Shown here: one piece after another, positions 35,502 through 47,806 of the stretch | Position numbering within the stretch: the stretch's first letter is position 1 | Layout of the letters: each line of letters starts with the position of its first letter | From: Halictus rubicundus | Taxonomy: Eukaryota; Arthropoda; Insecta; Hymenoptera; Halictidae | DNA length: 64,000 nucleotides | Direction: 5' to 3' | NCBI RefSeq assembly: GCF_050948215.1 | Contig: NC_135153.1 | Span: 5,732,058-5,796,057 of the forward strand | The notes under the pieces: model-generated | What the model was told of the DNA's origin: nothing | The model's input: only the letters and a program-made list of their open reading frames with translations | Database searches by the model: none | Made by a program: the position numbers and the translations under genes

Positions 35502-36503
35502 TATAAGGAACGGCTACCCTAATCGCATTGAATACTGAACGTAAAACTGTATAAAAACAAAATTACAATACACTTCACGAAGGTTATGTTACACTACATA
35601 AGAAAAACTATAATAGCAAGTAATTTAAATACAAACGATAAACACAAAAAGCACTACACTCAAAGAGGATATGGTAGTGCTCACGCTCGGGGTTTCGGTG
35701 TTCCCACTTTTTTAGCATGTAACAGAACCTACATCGTCTTTAGCAAGAAACAGAATCACCGACGAGACACCGACGAGATATTTACAAACACTGCCAGCAC
35801 AGACGAGGTACAGGAGTAGACCAATCACCCAATGTATTTTTTTGTCTCACGTCCGCGGGGCTCTAGAGCCATCTAGAGCCCCCTTACCATTTTTGTGTCA
35901 CATTCTACCGTATCGGTCGGAACTAATATTGTGGAACCAATATCACAGACGAGATGTAGGAGCAGAGAAGAGGGTAGGGTAGTGTAGGGTCTGATCCAAG
36001 CTAAAAATTAGAACAGTTTATTTAGATGTGATTTATGCAAAAAAAATTCGTTGATTTAACACATTAATTTGTTGATCACAATACAATACACAACACAATA
36101 AATTTATTATTTCAAAAACTCTATGTGTCTAAAGAACCAATTTTTCTACATCATTAACTCAAAAATTGTAAATTTTGAGTCGAGTTATTGATGCAACAAA
36201 TGAGCAACGTATTTCTTCAATATCATTACAAATTCTTACATTAGGTTTTTTAATGTAAAAAAATATCCATTTTTTAATTTGAATTTCGTTCCCAGTTTCC
36301 GATTATCGATATCGTAAAATTCTGAAACTACTTACTTCACGTCGGAACTACTTGCACACGCACGCGCATTGGTATTTGATTCTCGAAAAACGCCGGAGTT
36401 TCGCCTCTGTGCAAGTCCTTTGTGATTAAGTGACATTACGTTTATTATTTTCCTTTTTTCATAGCACGACTCCTCTTTTTAACCGGTAGACTATTTAAGC
36501 GAA
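35502..36503. other. Divergent intergenic region between fritz and Ssu72
   Basis: This must hold the promoters of both genes. The middle is occupied by the repeat at 35806-36010. A GC-richer phrase at 36355-36375 (CACGCACGCGCATTGG) with an inverted CCAAT core lies about 130 bp before the Ssu72 start and is a plausible promoter element. The 77-codon frame at 35586-35819 is probably spurious. Confidence 0.5.
35806..36010 (-). repeat. Repeat upstream of fritz, inverted copy of 28819-29005
   Basis: Read on the minus strand, this copy has the same order of blocks as the one upstream of mRpL48, plus an insertion of about 45 bp (around 35850-35900) containing an inverted GGCTCTAG/CTAGAGCC pair. It also shares the AAGCTAAAA phrase, here near 35998. 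Confidence 0.7.
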
Positions 36504-37474
36504 ATGTCTACGCTAAACAATATCAGCGTAGCGGTAATATGTTCTAGCAATATGAATCGGAGCATGGAAGCCCATGCTTTCTTAAGGTAATTGGCCCCGA
36601 TGACAATCAAATCAGTTAAAAACTTTTTGCCCGAGAACCTATTCGTCATTGAATTTACCTAAATTTTTTCCAGCAAAAAAGGATTCAACGTGAAGAGTTT
36701 CGGGACAGGAGACAAAGTCAAGCTTCCCGGGAACGCCCCGGATCGTCCAAATATTTATGACTTCGGAACGTCTTACGACGAAATCTACAATGACCTTTTA
36801 GCAAAAGACAAGCAATAGTATCCTATCTAATTAGATAATCGGATCTATTTTCTTTTTCAGGCAGGAAGCGTGAGGCAGTAATAACTTCCAAGAAAAGCTC
36901 TTTGCAGTTTCGTTTTCTTTTTTTTTTAACATTTATAGCATTTATAATAAATTGTCAGAAAAAAATATACACGTTGTTCTAGTATAAGTCTGTATAATAA
37001 TTGAAGTTGATTCCTTAACAATAATGTTAGCTACACACAAACTGGTCTGTTGTACATGTTGGACAGAAACCGTAGAATTAAACCTAAGCCAGAACGATTT
37101 CAATTGTCCAAAGACAAGTTTGATATCCTAATCACATGCGAAGAACGGGTGTATGATCAAGTGATCGAATGTATGGAGTCCAGGCCTCAGGAGGATAGCC
37201 AACCGGTGCACCTAATTAATATTGATATCCAGGATAATCACGAGGAAGCAACAGTTGGATCTTTTCTAATTTGCGAATTAGTCACTGTGGTATTTGAAAA
37301 ACTTTTATTTTTTGTATAGCTATAACATTAAGCAATATTCTTTCGTATAATAATCGAAATATAATGTTGCAGCTGGCTAATAGCAAAGACTTAGACAATG
37401 ACATAGACGAAATGCTTCACGAGTTTGAATCTAAGTTTGCAAGAACGATTCTACACACTGTGCTTTTCTATTGA
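36504..37474 (+). CDS. Ssu72: RNA polymerase II CTD phosphatase Ssu72
   Basis: Nuclear phosphatase that removes phosphate from Ser5 (and Ser7) of the RNA polymerase II C-terminal domain and works with the cleavage/polyadenylation machinery. Four exons join in phase: 36504-36586, 36674-36817, 37031-37289 and 37373-37474, giving 195 residues, the usual family length. The catalytic CX5R loop is visible as CSSNMNRS at residues 13-20. SFGTG, LPGNAPDRPNIYDF, the LDRNRRIKPKPERF segment, ITCEERVYDQV and the DIQDNHEEAT loop, which carries the family's conserved aspartate, follow in order. The end LHTVLFY matches the family. It is convergent with LSG1 (584 bp between stops) and divergent from fritz. 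Confidence 0.97.
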
Positions 37475-38058
37475 AAGTACTGTAACAAGCCTGAAACCTG
37501 GTGTTTGCCAATGGACTTAATTTATAAAAGAAACTAAATTATACCTAAAATATAACAAAGCATACTACCACATACTCTGGCTCAGACTATGTGGAACGAA
37601 TTTCACTGGTAACGGGTTGAAATTCGATTCGTGCTTCCTATTTAATAAATCATTGCTTTCCATGGGATATGTTTCAGAGATATGCTGTTTACATTACTCC
37701 TCCGACCGTTCGCGAGATGTAAAAGCAAGATTTACGGCCGCGTTTGTTCAACGACATCGAACGTTTAGATATGTAAGAAATGGGATAGGAAAACGAAATG
37801 TAAAGGACATAAATTATGAAATATTTTAATTTTATAATATATACGCATATAAGCAAAACAGCGAATTATTCTTATATGTGTATGTATTTTATTGTTAGAA
37901 TGTACTTGTGATATTTAGAACCAATATGGATCTCTGACGCCTCACATAAAAATTCAGAGATTTGTATGTTACAAAATACGATCCGCTGTTATATAGCGAA
38001 AAGACCTTCAACTTGAACAGTTCAAAAAAACCGATACAGTGCTAATGATATCCACCAA
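37475..38058. other. Convergent 3' region of Ssu72 and LSG1
   Basis: AT-rich, and likely to hold both 3' UTRs. The 70-codon frame at 37617-37829 resembles nothing known. Confidence 0.45.
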
Positions 38059-40631
38059 TCAGTGTTGATCAAGATGAGCGTACAATCTTCTCGTTTTCTC
38101 GCGTTTCTTTTTGTTCGAATGTTTATTTAACTTTTTCCACGGTTTCTCCTCAACTGATAAGCTCTGCGTGGAACCAAGTACCGATCCTGTATCGCTGAAA
38201 ATTACAATAATTGCCCAAATATTATCAAAGGCATTTGTACCAACGCTCTATTACTTATTATATATGAATGATTATTGTCAATAATTATACATGGATGACT
38301 TTATTGAATAATAAATATACAATAATGTTACATACCTAGAACTACCACGGTATACACCATGCATCCTTCCTATTATTCCCTTAGTATGTACATTCGAAGT
38401 ATTGTTTTGAAAGAATACTTTATCTACATCCTCAGAGCTAGTTTTACTTCCCTTATTAACACGTATTGTCCTAGCTGGTACATGTCTATTTACAGGAATA
38501 CTTCTTCTTCGTGGAGGGAATGTGTGAAAGTTATCTTGCTCTAATGTCGGTGGCGCGACACAATATAACAGTTTGCCATTTACAAAATCTTTTAAAACGT
38601 AACGCGCCGATCGTGGATTGTCTGGTTGTCCATTTTGAGTCATGAAACCTCTATTATCTAAAGTCAAAGAAAACATCTGGTAAGATATTAATGTATGTTG
38701 GGAAAAACCTACGGTAAATCAGAGTTGGATAGACAATGTTTAATGCAATTGTCATTTTTTACGATTAAAAATAGAAATCAAAATTTTGATCCATTAATGC
38801 CCAACTCTGTAATAAGCTCGATCACGTACATCCATAGGCATTTAAAATTTCTTCTGCAGTTGGAGCTCGGTCAGGGTCTTCTCCTTCTATGGGTAGAGGT
38901 AGCATGATGCCATAAAGGTCTTCTATAACGTGTCTTGGTATTAATGTACCTAGTAACGTGATCGGTGGAACATGGTCCCTCATCTGATCAATTGGCAGTA
39001 TACCATTCAAAATCATTTCTGCTTTAGTACAAACGAAACTTGGCATTACCAAACCTGGACAATCGCAAAGAAGTAGATCCTTGTCTAGGAAGAGTGTTTG
39101 AAAGTGTTTTGTCTTGCCTGGTGTTGCAGACACTGATACTTTTTTGTCCATTAACAAAGCATTAATTGTGGAACTTTTACCTACATTTGGGTATCCTACT
39201 AGACCAATCGTTGTGATGCCTTTAGTGTATGTTTTCCCCTTGTAAACTTTTTTGAAAAACGATACCAATTGATCTCTACTTAATAACTCTGACGAGTTGT
39301 TTACCACTGTGTTCTCTTCATTATCAATTTCTTTATTCATTTCTTCTGTGGAAGGCTTTAGAGGATCGAAATAACATTCTTCGGGTTCTATGCATTCTCC
39401 ATTCTCTCCTTCAAAATTTTTACTTATACTATCTGTACTGTTCAGACTAGTACCATCATCTGCACTTTCATATTCGCTTTCTGAAGCAAATTCTGAATTA
39501 TATACCGACTCATTGTCGTCGTCATCTGTATTTTCTACTTTGCTATCTTCTTTGTCTTCAAGATTTTCCTCCTCTATTGTTTCACAAGACTTCTGTCCTT
39601 CAACTGCTAATGTAGCAGAAAAAAATGCAACTCTTACATTAATATCTGAAAAATAATTTGCCCATTCTTTTCGTTGTTCCTGTGTTAAAAAGTCTGCCTT
39701 GTTGATCAGTAGTAAGTTTAGTTTCCTAGGATCTACTTCTTTAACATAACTTTCCAAATCCTCACACCTGAAAAGCAAAGGATTCCGTGCATCGACAATC
39801 TGTACAACAACATCGCTGCGTTCCACAACTCTCCATAGTTGCCTCCAAAACTCCAGGTTTTTCTCGTAAGGTGTTAACATTAATTCCTCCGCTTCTTGGA
39901 GCAGAGACAAAGCGCGTCTCCATTCTAAGAAGTGTTCTTTTTCTTTGGCTTGTAACTCTTGAGCTGTAGTAGAAGCGTCCCACTTTGGTCTTCTCGGAAT
40001 CTTAAGCAGACCTTGATGTTTCTTCTGCGACTCCAAAATCTTTTTCCTATCATCTTTAGATAGCAATCCGATCCCGCTCTTCGGATTGACGAATTTAATA
40101 TTCAACTTTTCCGCTTGAAATTCCGTTCCAGCTAGCTCTGCAGTCGAAAGGAATTCTTGGAAAGAACTTTCTTCCGTGACAGACTGAAGATTGAGACGTC
40201 CCCAATCATAGCCGTCATTTAACTCAACACTGTGGATCTATTCGAAGACACGACATTTAAACATCGAAATGTCTCAATCACATGTACCGGGAAGTAAAAG
40301 GTTATAAGTAAACTGCGGATTTTACGCATTTATGACAAAAGTGACTGGATGAAATACAAAACTGTGTAAACATTTAAAGAATCTAAAAATCTTACTGTAC
40401 TACTTACAGTTCATTAAAATGATTGGAGAAAGAAATAAATGTCTGTTTTTGCGTCTTGTGATCAAGACAGACAATTTTTATTTCGCATAAAAATCCGCAG
40501 TCTAGTTACAAGTAAAGTCATTACCTTACCATAGTCATATCATCGTGTTTCTTATGTTTCACAGAACCGAAACGATCCCTAATCAAAGCTTTTCCCAAAT
40601 TTCCACCTCCGCCCTTTCCTTTTTTACCCAT
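38059..40631 (-). CDS. Ns3: Large subunit GTPase 1 (LSG1 / nucleostemin 3)
   Basis: Cytoplasmic GTPase that releases the export adaptor NMD3 during the last steps of 60S ribosomal subunit maturation. Four exons join in phase: 40530-40631, 38830-40237, 38336-38657 and 38059-38194, giving 655 residues. The family order is clear: ELNDGYDWGRLNLQSVTE near residue 40, FLEWRR, then a circularly permuted GTPase domain with NKAD (about 213-216) placed before the P-loop GYPNVGKSS (about 382-390) and DCPG (about 426-429). An acidic Glu/Asp/Ser-rich insert (about 250-350) separates the two halves. PRSARYVLKDF and a lysine-rich RRLYAHLDQH end follow. Intron 1 (40238-40529) carries copy 3 of the TA-flanked MITE. 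It is transcribed in the same direction as WDR33 but separated by 1 kb. Confidence 0.97.
40311..40502 (-). mobile_element. 190-bp TA-flanked MITE, copy 3, in LSG1 intron 1
   Basis: The element is 192 bp with TA at 40309-40310 and 40503-40504. The ends read AACTGCGGATTTTACGC and, reverse-complemented, GACTGCGGATTTTTATGC. Its interior aligns with copies 1 and 2 when reversed. It makes up about two thirds of the 292-bp intron. Confidence 0.82.
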
Positions 40632-41685
40632 TTTGTACAAATAACTTATGTCTCTCTCTCAAGGGATCATAACACGAGGTTAGCTTTTATCACAACACCA
40701 CCACCAAACGTCGGAAGTAACGTGATACACAACGAACCAAGTGTCATTGTATGATCATAAATCTACCGAATAACATCAAATGCAGATAGTTCCAATATAA
40801 TCAAAACATATATGTATTCGAATTCAATTCGACATACGGGGTGGAATGTTCAGGATAGAATTAAAATATATATTTATGCATTATACATTTGAACTATATA
40901 GTAGTCAATTAAACGTATATATCTATGATATTCATAAATTAAATTTGGGACAGAGCTTTAATTCGAATGATTCTGCGTCTTACTCCATTTTATTAATAAC
41001 TGATAGGTAAACTGTTCTGGTTCACAGTTTTTCTTCATTTTTTTCCCTGACGACCAGCAACAATTACAAAACGTTCGACATGCTCCACATGCTTCTCTCC
41101 TTCCTTCATGTTCTCCATTCCTGCGCGCCCAATCGATCCTCAAATCGGAACAAGAAAGTTCTTTCGCAAGGCAGCTTGTGAACATTTTTTTTTCTTCGAG
41201 ACAGCATTGGTGTCATTGGTTATTAATATTATATTACAATTCTTGCGATTCCCGTACGTCTCGTAGACAATTCATTATACAATTCTGCGCGATAGTGTTA
41301 CAAGACGCGGAGAGGTCGCGCTTACATCGATGAGGTACCTCCCGTATTTAGAAATCTAGCCGTCTAATAATGGATAATCAGTCGCTTCTCTGGAAAAGGA
41401 CAGCTCTCCCAAATAAAGTTCCTCCAAAAAAAAAATATATATATATACTTTCATTCAAGCACATAACGTCCGATTCTTTAACAGAGAGTACAAAATGGTT
41501 CCGCTATGCGCGTCCAACGTAGGTCTCGTTATTTTTACACTGCGATGCTTTTACAAGAATACCACCGTCCTACAAATTGTGATTCTTCATTCGGAAATTG
41601 TATAACCTGCATGGTACATGGCGGACCATGCGGTGCGAACGGCGATCTATCAACGTTTGCACACCAAGACTCTTCCTAATTCGTT
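40632..41685. other. Region between WDR33 stop and LSG1 start
   Basis: The right part should hold the WDR33 3' UTR and the left part the LSG1 promoter. A short AT run lies near 41437. A cysteine-rich minus-strand frame at 40958-41185 resembles nothing known and I do not call it a gene. Confidence 0.45.
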
Positions 41686-44600
41686 TCAATAATTATCTCT
41701 TCCTCGGATACCACGTGGCTGGTCGCCGTCGCGTCCTCTGCCACGGTTGTTGTACCCGCTTCTGCCCATATTATTGTCGTTAGGACCCCGATTCATGACA
41801 CGATTAGGTCCGAGCTTATTCCCGAAGTTACCGAAATTCGAGTTAAAGTTATTTGGCGTGTTCTGACCGGGATTTTGACCCCGGAAACCCGGGCCGAAGC
41901 CGGGTCTGTCGAAATTCGGGGGGCCGGCGTTCGGCCCCCTGAAATTTGGCAAACCTTGAAAACTATTGCCAAACGGTCCCTGGTTCGATCCGAACAGAGG
42001 CAACGGGTTTGGCCTGAAGTGCTGATTTGGTCCGAAATTACCGTTCGGTGGCCGAAAGTTGGGACCAAAATTTCCAGGCGGTGGTCCATTTGGACCAAAC
42101 CCGGGATGCATGTTGGGATGATGCATCATGTGCATGGGACCGTCCATTCCCTGCATACCGGGATGCAAGGGCTTGTTCTGCATAGGATGCTGAGACATGT
42201 TCGGGTGTGGCACTAAACTAGGAATCGGAGGGGGCATGTTGGGATTAATGTTTTGCATATTATGGTGACTGGACATGTGGGATATGCTGTTGCTTAAGTG
42301 GGGCATATTATTACCGATGCCGGGGCCGATGCCCATTGGCATGTTATCACGTTTGTCGAAGTTGCTAGAGAAATTACCGTCCCCTTTCCGGGCACCGTCG
42401 TTCATTGATTTCTCGTCGTCCCATCGCGAACTACCGTCCCGATCTCTGTCGTCGTAAATGTCGTTGTCCAAGGGCTTCTTCAGCGGGAATCCGTGCGAAC
42501 CTCTGAAATCTTTGTCGGCGTAGTTACCCCTTACATCGTAATCGGAACGCGAGCTAGGCCTGCCGGGTCCGCTGGATATGTTGAACCGCATGTCTTCGTC
42601 GCCGCGGTTCATGTTTCTCACGTTATCGCCGTGAGACAGTTTCCTGAGGTCCTCGTCTTGTCCGGCATGGAAAGAGTTGTTATCGTTGGAGTGCTGGTTC
42701 CCCTTGCTGCCGGTGTACCTTAAATCGGTATCGCTCGATTGCGAGTCTTCAGTCATCACTCCGCCGAAAACCGGCTGATGTATCTTGGACGTCCTGTCGC
42801 TGGCTCCACCGTCGCTCCAGCCGATCAACTGATCGAATTTTCGTTTTCCACCGCGATTCAGGGACTTGAGCAGTTCAGGGTTTTGTGCAAACTTAGAACT
42901 AGGCAACGGTGGAGGAAGTTCGATGTCGGGAACTTTCGAATAATCTATCTCGCCGTCGTCCTGCAGATACTCCTCCGCCTCGTCCACGTTGTCCGGTGGT
43001 CTAACGACGTCCCGTAACTCTTCTATGTCCCCAGAGAATACTAATTTATTTATGGCATCGTTTCCTTTACTAATCGCTTCCGCTAGTTTGGAGCCAGCTA
43101 CAATATTAACAGCATTATGTAATTACAGTTGAACTCCTGACCGACAGTGAATTGTAAATAGTACTCACATTCAACAGGTATCATTTTTCCGTACAGTATA
43201 ATACCATTAGGTGCGACTTCGTTTAGAGGTACTGCACCCGGCGTAGTTTCAATCAACTGATTCACAAACGCGTTCAGAGCCTCGACTTGCTCCATGTCTT
43301 CCGCTTCCATTTCATTCCATTGCGCTTGGAAATTTCGTGGAATAGGTTTACTATACGGAACCTTCTTGTTCGCGAATTTCTTTCCTTCGTCGACAGCATG
43401 ATCCAAGTCCAATCCGGGAATGCCGCCGCTTTTGTCTTCCGGTTCACCGTCGGCGTTGATTCTGTCTTCTGGTCCCATGCCAGGTATTACAGCTGCTTCG
43501 TCAGCTACAATATATGAAATAAGTAGTAATAGCAATTCCTCGAGCCACTTAAATTCTAGCATACCTATTTCGTGGTCGTCAACACCAGCGGATCCCGCTG
43601 GTAACGTGTTCAGATTATACTTATCCCTCATCAAATCACCGGGCCTGTTACGTGTCCAGAACTTTGAAGTATGATCGTTGCTACCCGAACAAAGTATGTG
43701 CCCTAACGGGTGCCAAGCTAACGTCCAGACTATGCTGTCGTGAGCTTGTTCTATCGCACCCACCTCCTTGTCGGCTCTAAAAATTTATTGCGTTACATGA
43801 AGCATGTAAAGAGTATGGGATAGAGGTGTGCGAAAACTTGGGAATATCGGGACGGAACGGGTCGAGAGTTTTATTTGGGATTGGGTTCTCGAATGTATCG
43901 GGATTCCCAAGAATAGATCAGGACCCGATGCCTTCCCATCCCATTCCGACATTTTCTAGTTCTTGCACACCTCTAGCATCGGATAATAAACTATAGAGGT
44001 AGTCAGAAGCGTACCCAACGTGCCAAAATAAAATAGCTCCATCGCTACCGCCACTACAGAACAAGCCTTCATGACTCGGATGCCACGCGACGCTGGAAGC
44101 TTCTTTCTTATGACCGCGAAACGTTTGAACTTCTTGGCTTAGGTTCCTAAGGTCGAACAGCTTGAGCAAGTGATCCCGCGACGCGGTTACCAACCAGTTC
44201 CCGTTTTCATTCCACTTCACGTCCATGACTGTTGACTTGTGAGCATGCAGAGTTGCGAGCGATTGGCCAGTCTTTGGATCCCATAATTTAACCGGTTGCT
44301 GGTTGTCTTTGCTCCCAGAGATGACTAGACTTTTTTGAGGGTGCCAGTGCACACACTTTACGTCGGCACCGTGACCTAGGCAAAGGTTGAACGAATGAGT
44401 TCCTTTTCATTCTTGTCGAGTTATGTTTATATGATACCTCACTTGTTGCTTGAATAAATATTTATGGAAAATATGATTACTCGATTAAGACGTAACATGA
44501 TATATACCCCTCAAAATTCGTTCTTCGTGACACCGAAGAAAGTCCCAAATTCTCACAGTTCCATCATCACTGCATGTTGCCAGCTTATGATCCGTTGGGC

Positions 44601-47600
44601 TGAAACTACCCGCCCAAAAAACAATAGTTTATATTCAAACACTACACTGTTATATGTTTAGAAAACAGTTCTTTATTTTGTGAAAGCTTATGATGAATAA
44701 AAGACTTTGAATGAAACAATTACTATAATAATGTGTATCTTAATTTCATTGTCTCGTATAAATACAAGTGTGAAGTAATAAATATTAAAAGAATTACACA
44801 GCACAATGAAATATTGACTGGGCTTTATTGAGTTTTATTTAAATTGTGTTTTTACAAGTGCAATAAATTCGAAACAATAGGAAGTAGACAGTGAGAAGTA
44901 TTTATTGAATTCAATGGGACACTTGGTACACCTTGCGGACATTATTATAACATGACTTCAGGAGATGATTACTGCAAATTGAACTTAAAAGCTTACATTT
45001 ATTACTGATTCGTCATTCTGTTCGTTAAATAAACACTACCGCATGCAATGCTCATATATGTATGAAACAAGCAAAGAATATTGTATTTCGTATTTATCTT
45101 CGTGGTACCTTAGAAGGAAGTTATTTATACATTTCCGTGTCTACACATGCAGTTCAAGTGATACCTAGATAATGTCGTACGTATGAGTTAATTCCAATCA
45201 GCATACTAATTCATAGTCGTAATTTTTTGTGTTTCAACGTAATTGTTTATAGAAAAAATAAATGTATAAGAAGCTGTTGTTATTGATGAATTTTATGCAT
45301 CATTCCTCCTATAAGTGTAAGCAATTTATGCGCTGAAAACGCGTCTGACAATATGAAAAAATGTGCAAATAAAGTTTACTTTTGGATTAATTTCAGAAAG
45401 GCATAATGTTCTGTGAGAATATGCATCGTGGATGCTGTAACAAGTGCACCTTGAGGAATCGACAGACATCAGTAATAAAAGGAAGATCTATGTGTAAATA
45501 TTATAAATAAACAAAAAACCATCTTCGACAGTCATATCTGGCACACAAGTAAAATTCGTCGCTCATTAAGCAACAAACGGTATCATTATATGGTAAGATT
45601 AGAATCTCTCTTTGATGCCACATGACCACCGAGTGATACACCAAGAGTAATATTTTTTTAAAAATTTAACATTTATTGCACAAAAAAAATGTCCGAAGTG
45701 TACATGAATTTCATTATATCTCTCTGCTAGTCTTTCTCTCTCTCTCTCTCTCTCATCTGCAAAAGGGCACAAGTGACACAAATCGAAGAAAAAATACTTT
45801 ATTATCAGAACCATGTAATACTGAAACGTCTTTATTGAACTTTATTCAATCTTGGATGATGTAAGGACACAGGATATTTATCTTTATTATAGTTCAATGG
45901 GAGTCTCGACTAGGAATTACTGTATATGTTTCTTTTTTGTTTATTGGTAACTGTAGAATATACATCTTGACCCACAGCCTGACTGTATAAACTCACACCA
46001 AGAGCCATAAGGACCTAATTTTCTTTCTTTTTTTTTTTTTGGTTTCTTTCACTTCTCTTTCGGACTATTTCATGTAGGACAGTATAAAGTATTGGTAGGT
46101 TTTCATTTATCACAACATAAACGAATATGTAGATCAACTTAGGTCCCTAAGACTTTAGGAGTACAAATTAAATGTTTCATATTAACACGTGTACAACACT
46201 GTTGACAGAAAAGTTTATGCTATCCTTGCACGTTAACTTTGAATATAATTATGATCCGTGGAGATACAGAGAATTTGAAAAAAATTTAGCCGAATACCAC
46301 ATAATCAATTCAATCAAGATCAACTAGTACATTCATTGAAGCAATAACAACTCGAACTACTTGCATATTGTGTAGTATCACATGCTGTTCATTTCTATCA
46401 AATATTTATTTCTCATATATAGACTTCTCCAAAATTAAATTTGCTGCTAACGTGTACACAAAAAAAAATGGCTGTTCTCGCAATCGTCTATGCTAACGCG
46501 AACAAAGATACTGCAAAATATAAAAATTGAATTTCTGCGATAGAACTCGTCATGGAGTTACCTATTTGCACATTTCTGATGCGCCTCGTATTAGAAAATT
46601 GTTCGAAAACTACGAAATCTCTGGAAATCACCTGTGTACCCATACAAGAATCACTATTGTCATAGCAGAAGAGTCATGAAACCAGAGAAGGAAGAGAATG
46701 AGAGTCATGTCCAATATCTTAACTACAGCAAGGATGGACGGATCGTCTATAACAGTGGCGCAAGAGACGTAAGGACTAGTGTGGTGGATGGTATACCTGA
46801 GTCCTCTAATAGCTTCTTTGTGAGCTTGAAACATCTTGACGTTGTTCATGTTGCTCTGCCAATACTTGACGTAGCCTGCATGATCCCCTGTAACCATCCA
46901 GCTCTCGTTGTGTGACCACACCATTGTCCTCACTGGACTATCGTGTGCCTGCACAGAAAAATGAAAACTTTAATTAAACGTATCTGAAATTGGAGCGTAC
47001 ACTAAAATTGTATGGTTCCTCATGGATACCCTAAGAATTTTAGTGGATAAATATTTGATGGAGCATTGGATTTTACTGAATACTGCGCAAAATAACTTAT
47101 AATTAGAATATTGTTGAAGCACTTTAGCATACCTGTAAAATAGTTTCAAAATTAAAAGTAAGGCCATTCCATAGAGTAAACTCTCCACTGGATGCACCAG
47201 TGACCAGGCGTCTGCCTTCTGGTGTCCATGCCATACAAAAGATAGGGCAACGCATTTTATTTGTTGCAGTCTTCACGAATCTTGTAGTGACTGCGTTTAT
47301 CGGATTGTCAACATAACTGGGTGGTGGGAGTAAGTCAGGATAATACATTACATCTGGCTGAAGAGCACGTCTGTCCCGATAGTCCCTTTGCCATACTCGA
47401 TTCTATGCACATAAGATCGATTGCATTAGACCCGTTTATCATTGACTCAATTCAATTTCATAGAGCAAATTAAGGATCCTACCTCTAAGCTTTTTATAAT
47501 AGCAGAATTATAATCAACAGTTTTGCGCATAACAGATTTTCTAAGTCGTTTCCCATCGAATTCGTCTTGCAAACTATCTTGGCCGGCAGCAACAATTTTT

Positions 47601-47806
47601 GGAGCATGATATGGTCTGAATGGTTTGAAAAAACCGCGGGCTCCATCTCTGTGATTAGTGTATCGATGTTGATAGCTCCCAGATGTATTGATGGTAGTTA
47701 AATTGGGAGGTGGAGCTGATAAATTTGGAGTTGCGGGTGGTGGTACCGACATATTAGGCAAGCTTATGGCTGGTGGAGGATTCGCGAATTGAGTATTTGC
47801 AGACAT
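41686..47806 (-). CDS. Wdr33: Pre-mRNA 3' end processing protein WDR33
   Basis: Subunit of the cleavage and polyadenylation specificity factor that, with CPSF30, binds the AAUAAA signal. Eight exons join in phase: 47483-47806, 47133-47402, 46797-46948, 44508-44605, 44015-44375, 43565-43776, 43169-43504 and 41686-43097, giving 1054 residues. After a proline-rich start the conserved KTVDYNSAIIK-NRVWQRD segment leads into a seven-bladed WD40 domain (about residues 110-430) with family phrases SPTDHKLATCSDDGTVRIWD, FLRCHEERILRGHG, KLFDLRNL and WTLAWHPLGHILCSGSNDH. The C-terminal 470 residues are low-complexity, rich in Gly, Pro, Asn and Met, with an RGRGRD end. Intron 3 is long (2.2 kb); intron 5 holds a fold-back MITE. 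The C-terminal tail is shorter than that of the human protein. Confidence 0.97.
43821..43975. mobile_element. hAT-like fold-back MITE in WDR33 intron 5
   Basis: The element is 155 bp, starts TAGAGGTGTGCGAAAAC and ends with the inverted CTTGCACACCTCTA. The flanking 8-mers GTATGGGA and GCATCGGA match at 6 of 8 positions. It fills 155 of 238 bp of the intron. Confidence 0.87.
45735..45754. repeat. (TC)n microsatellite in WDR33 intron 3
   Basis: A CT dinucleotide run of about 20 bp. Confidence 0.85.

Noticed and set aside
35586..35819. 77-codon plus-strand frame upstream of fritz
   Set aside because: It overlaps the dispersed repeat, has no similarity to known proteins, and has no splice partners.
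41875..43017. Plus-strand frames opposite the WDR33 tail
   Set aside because: They are antisense shadows of the Gly/Pro/Asn-rich last exon.
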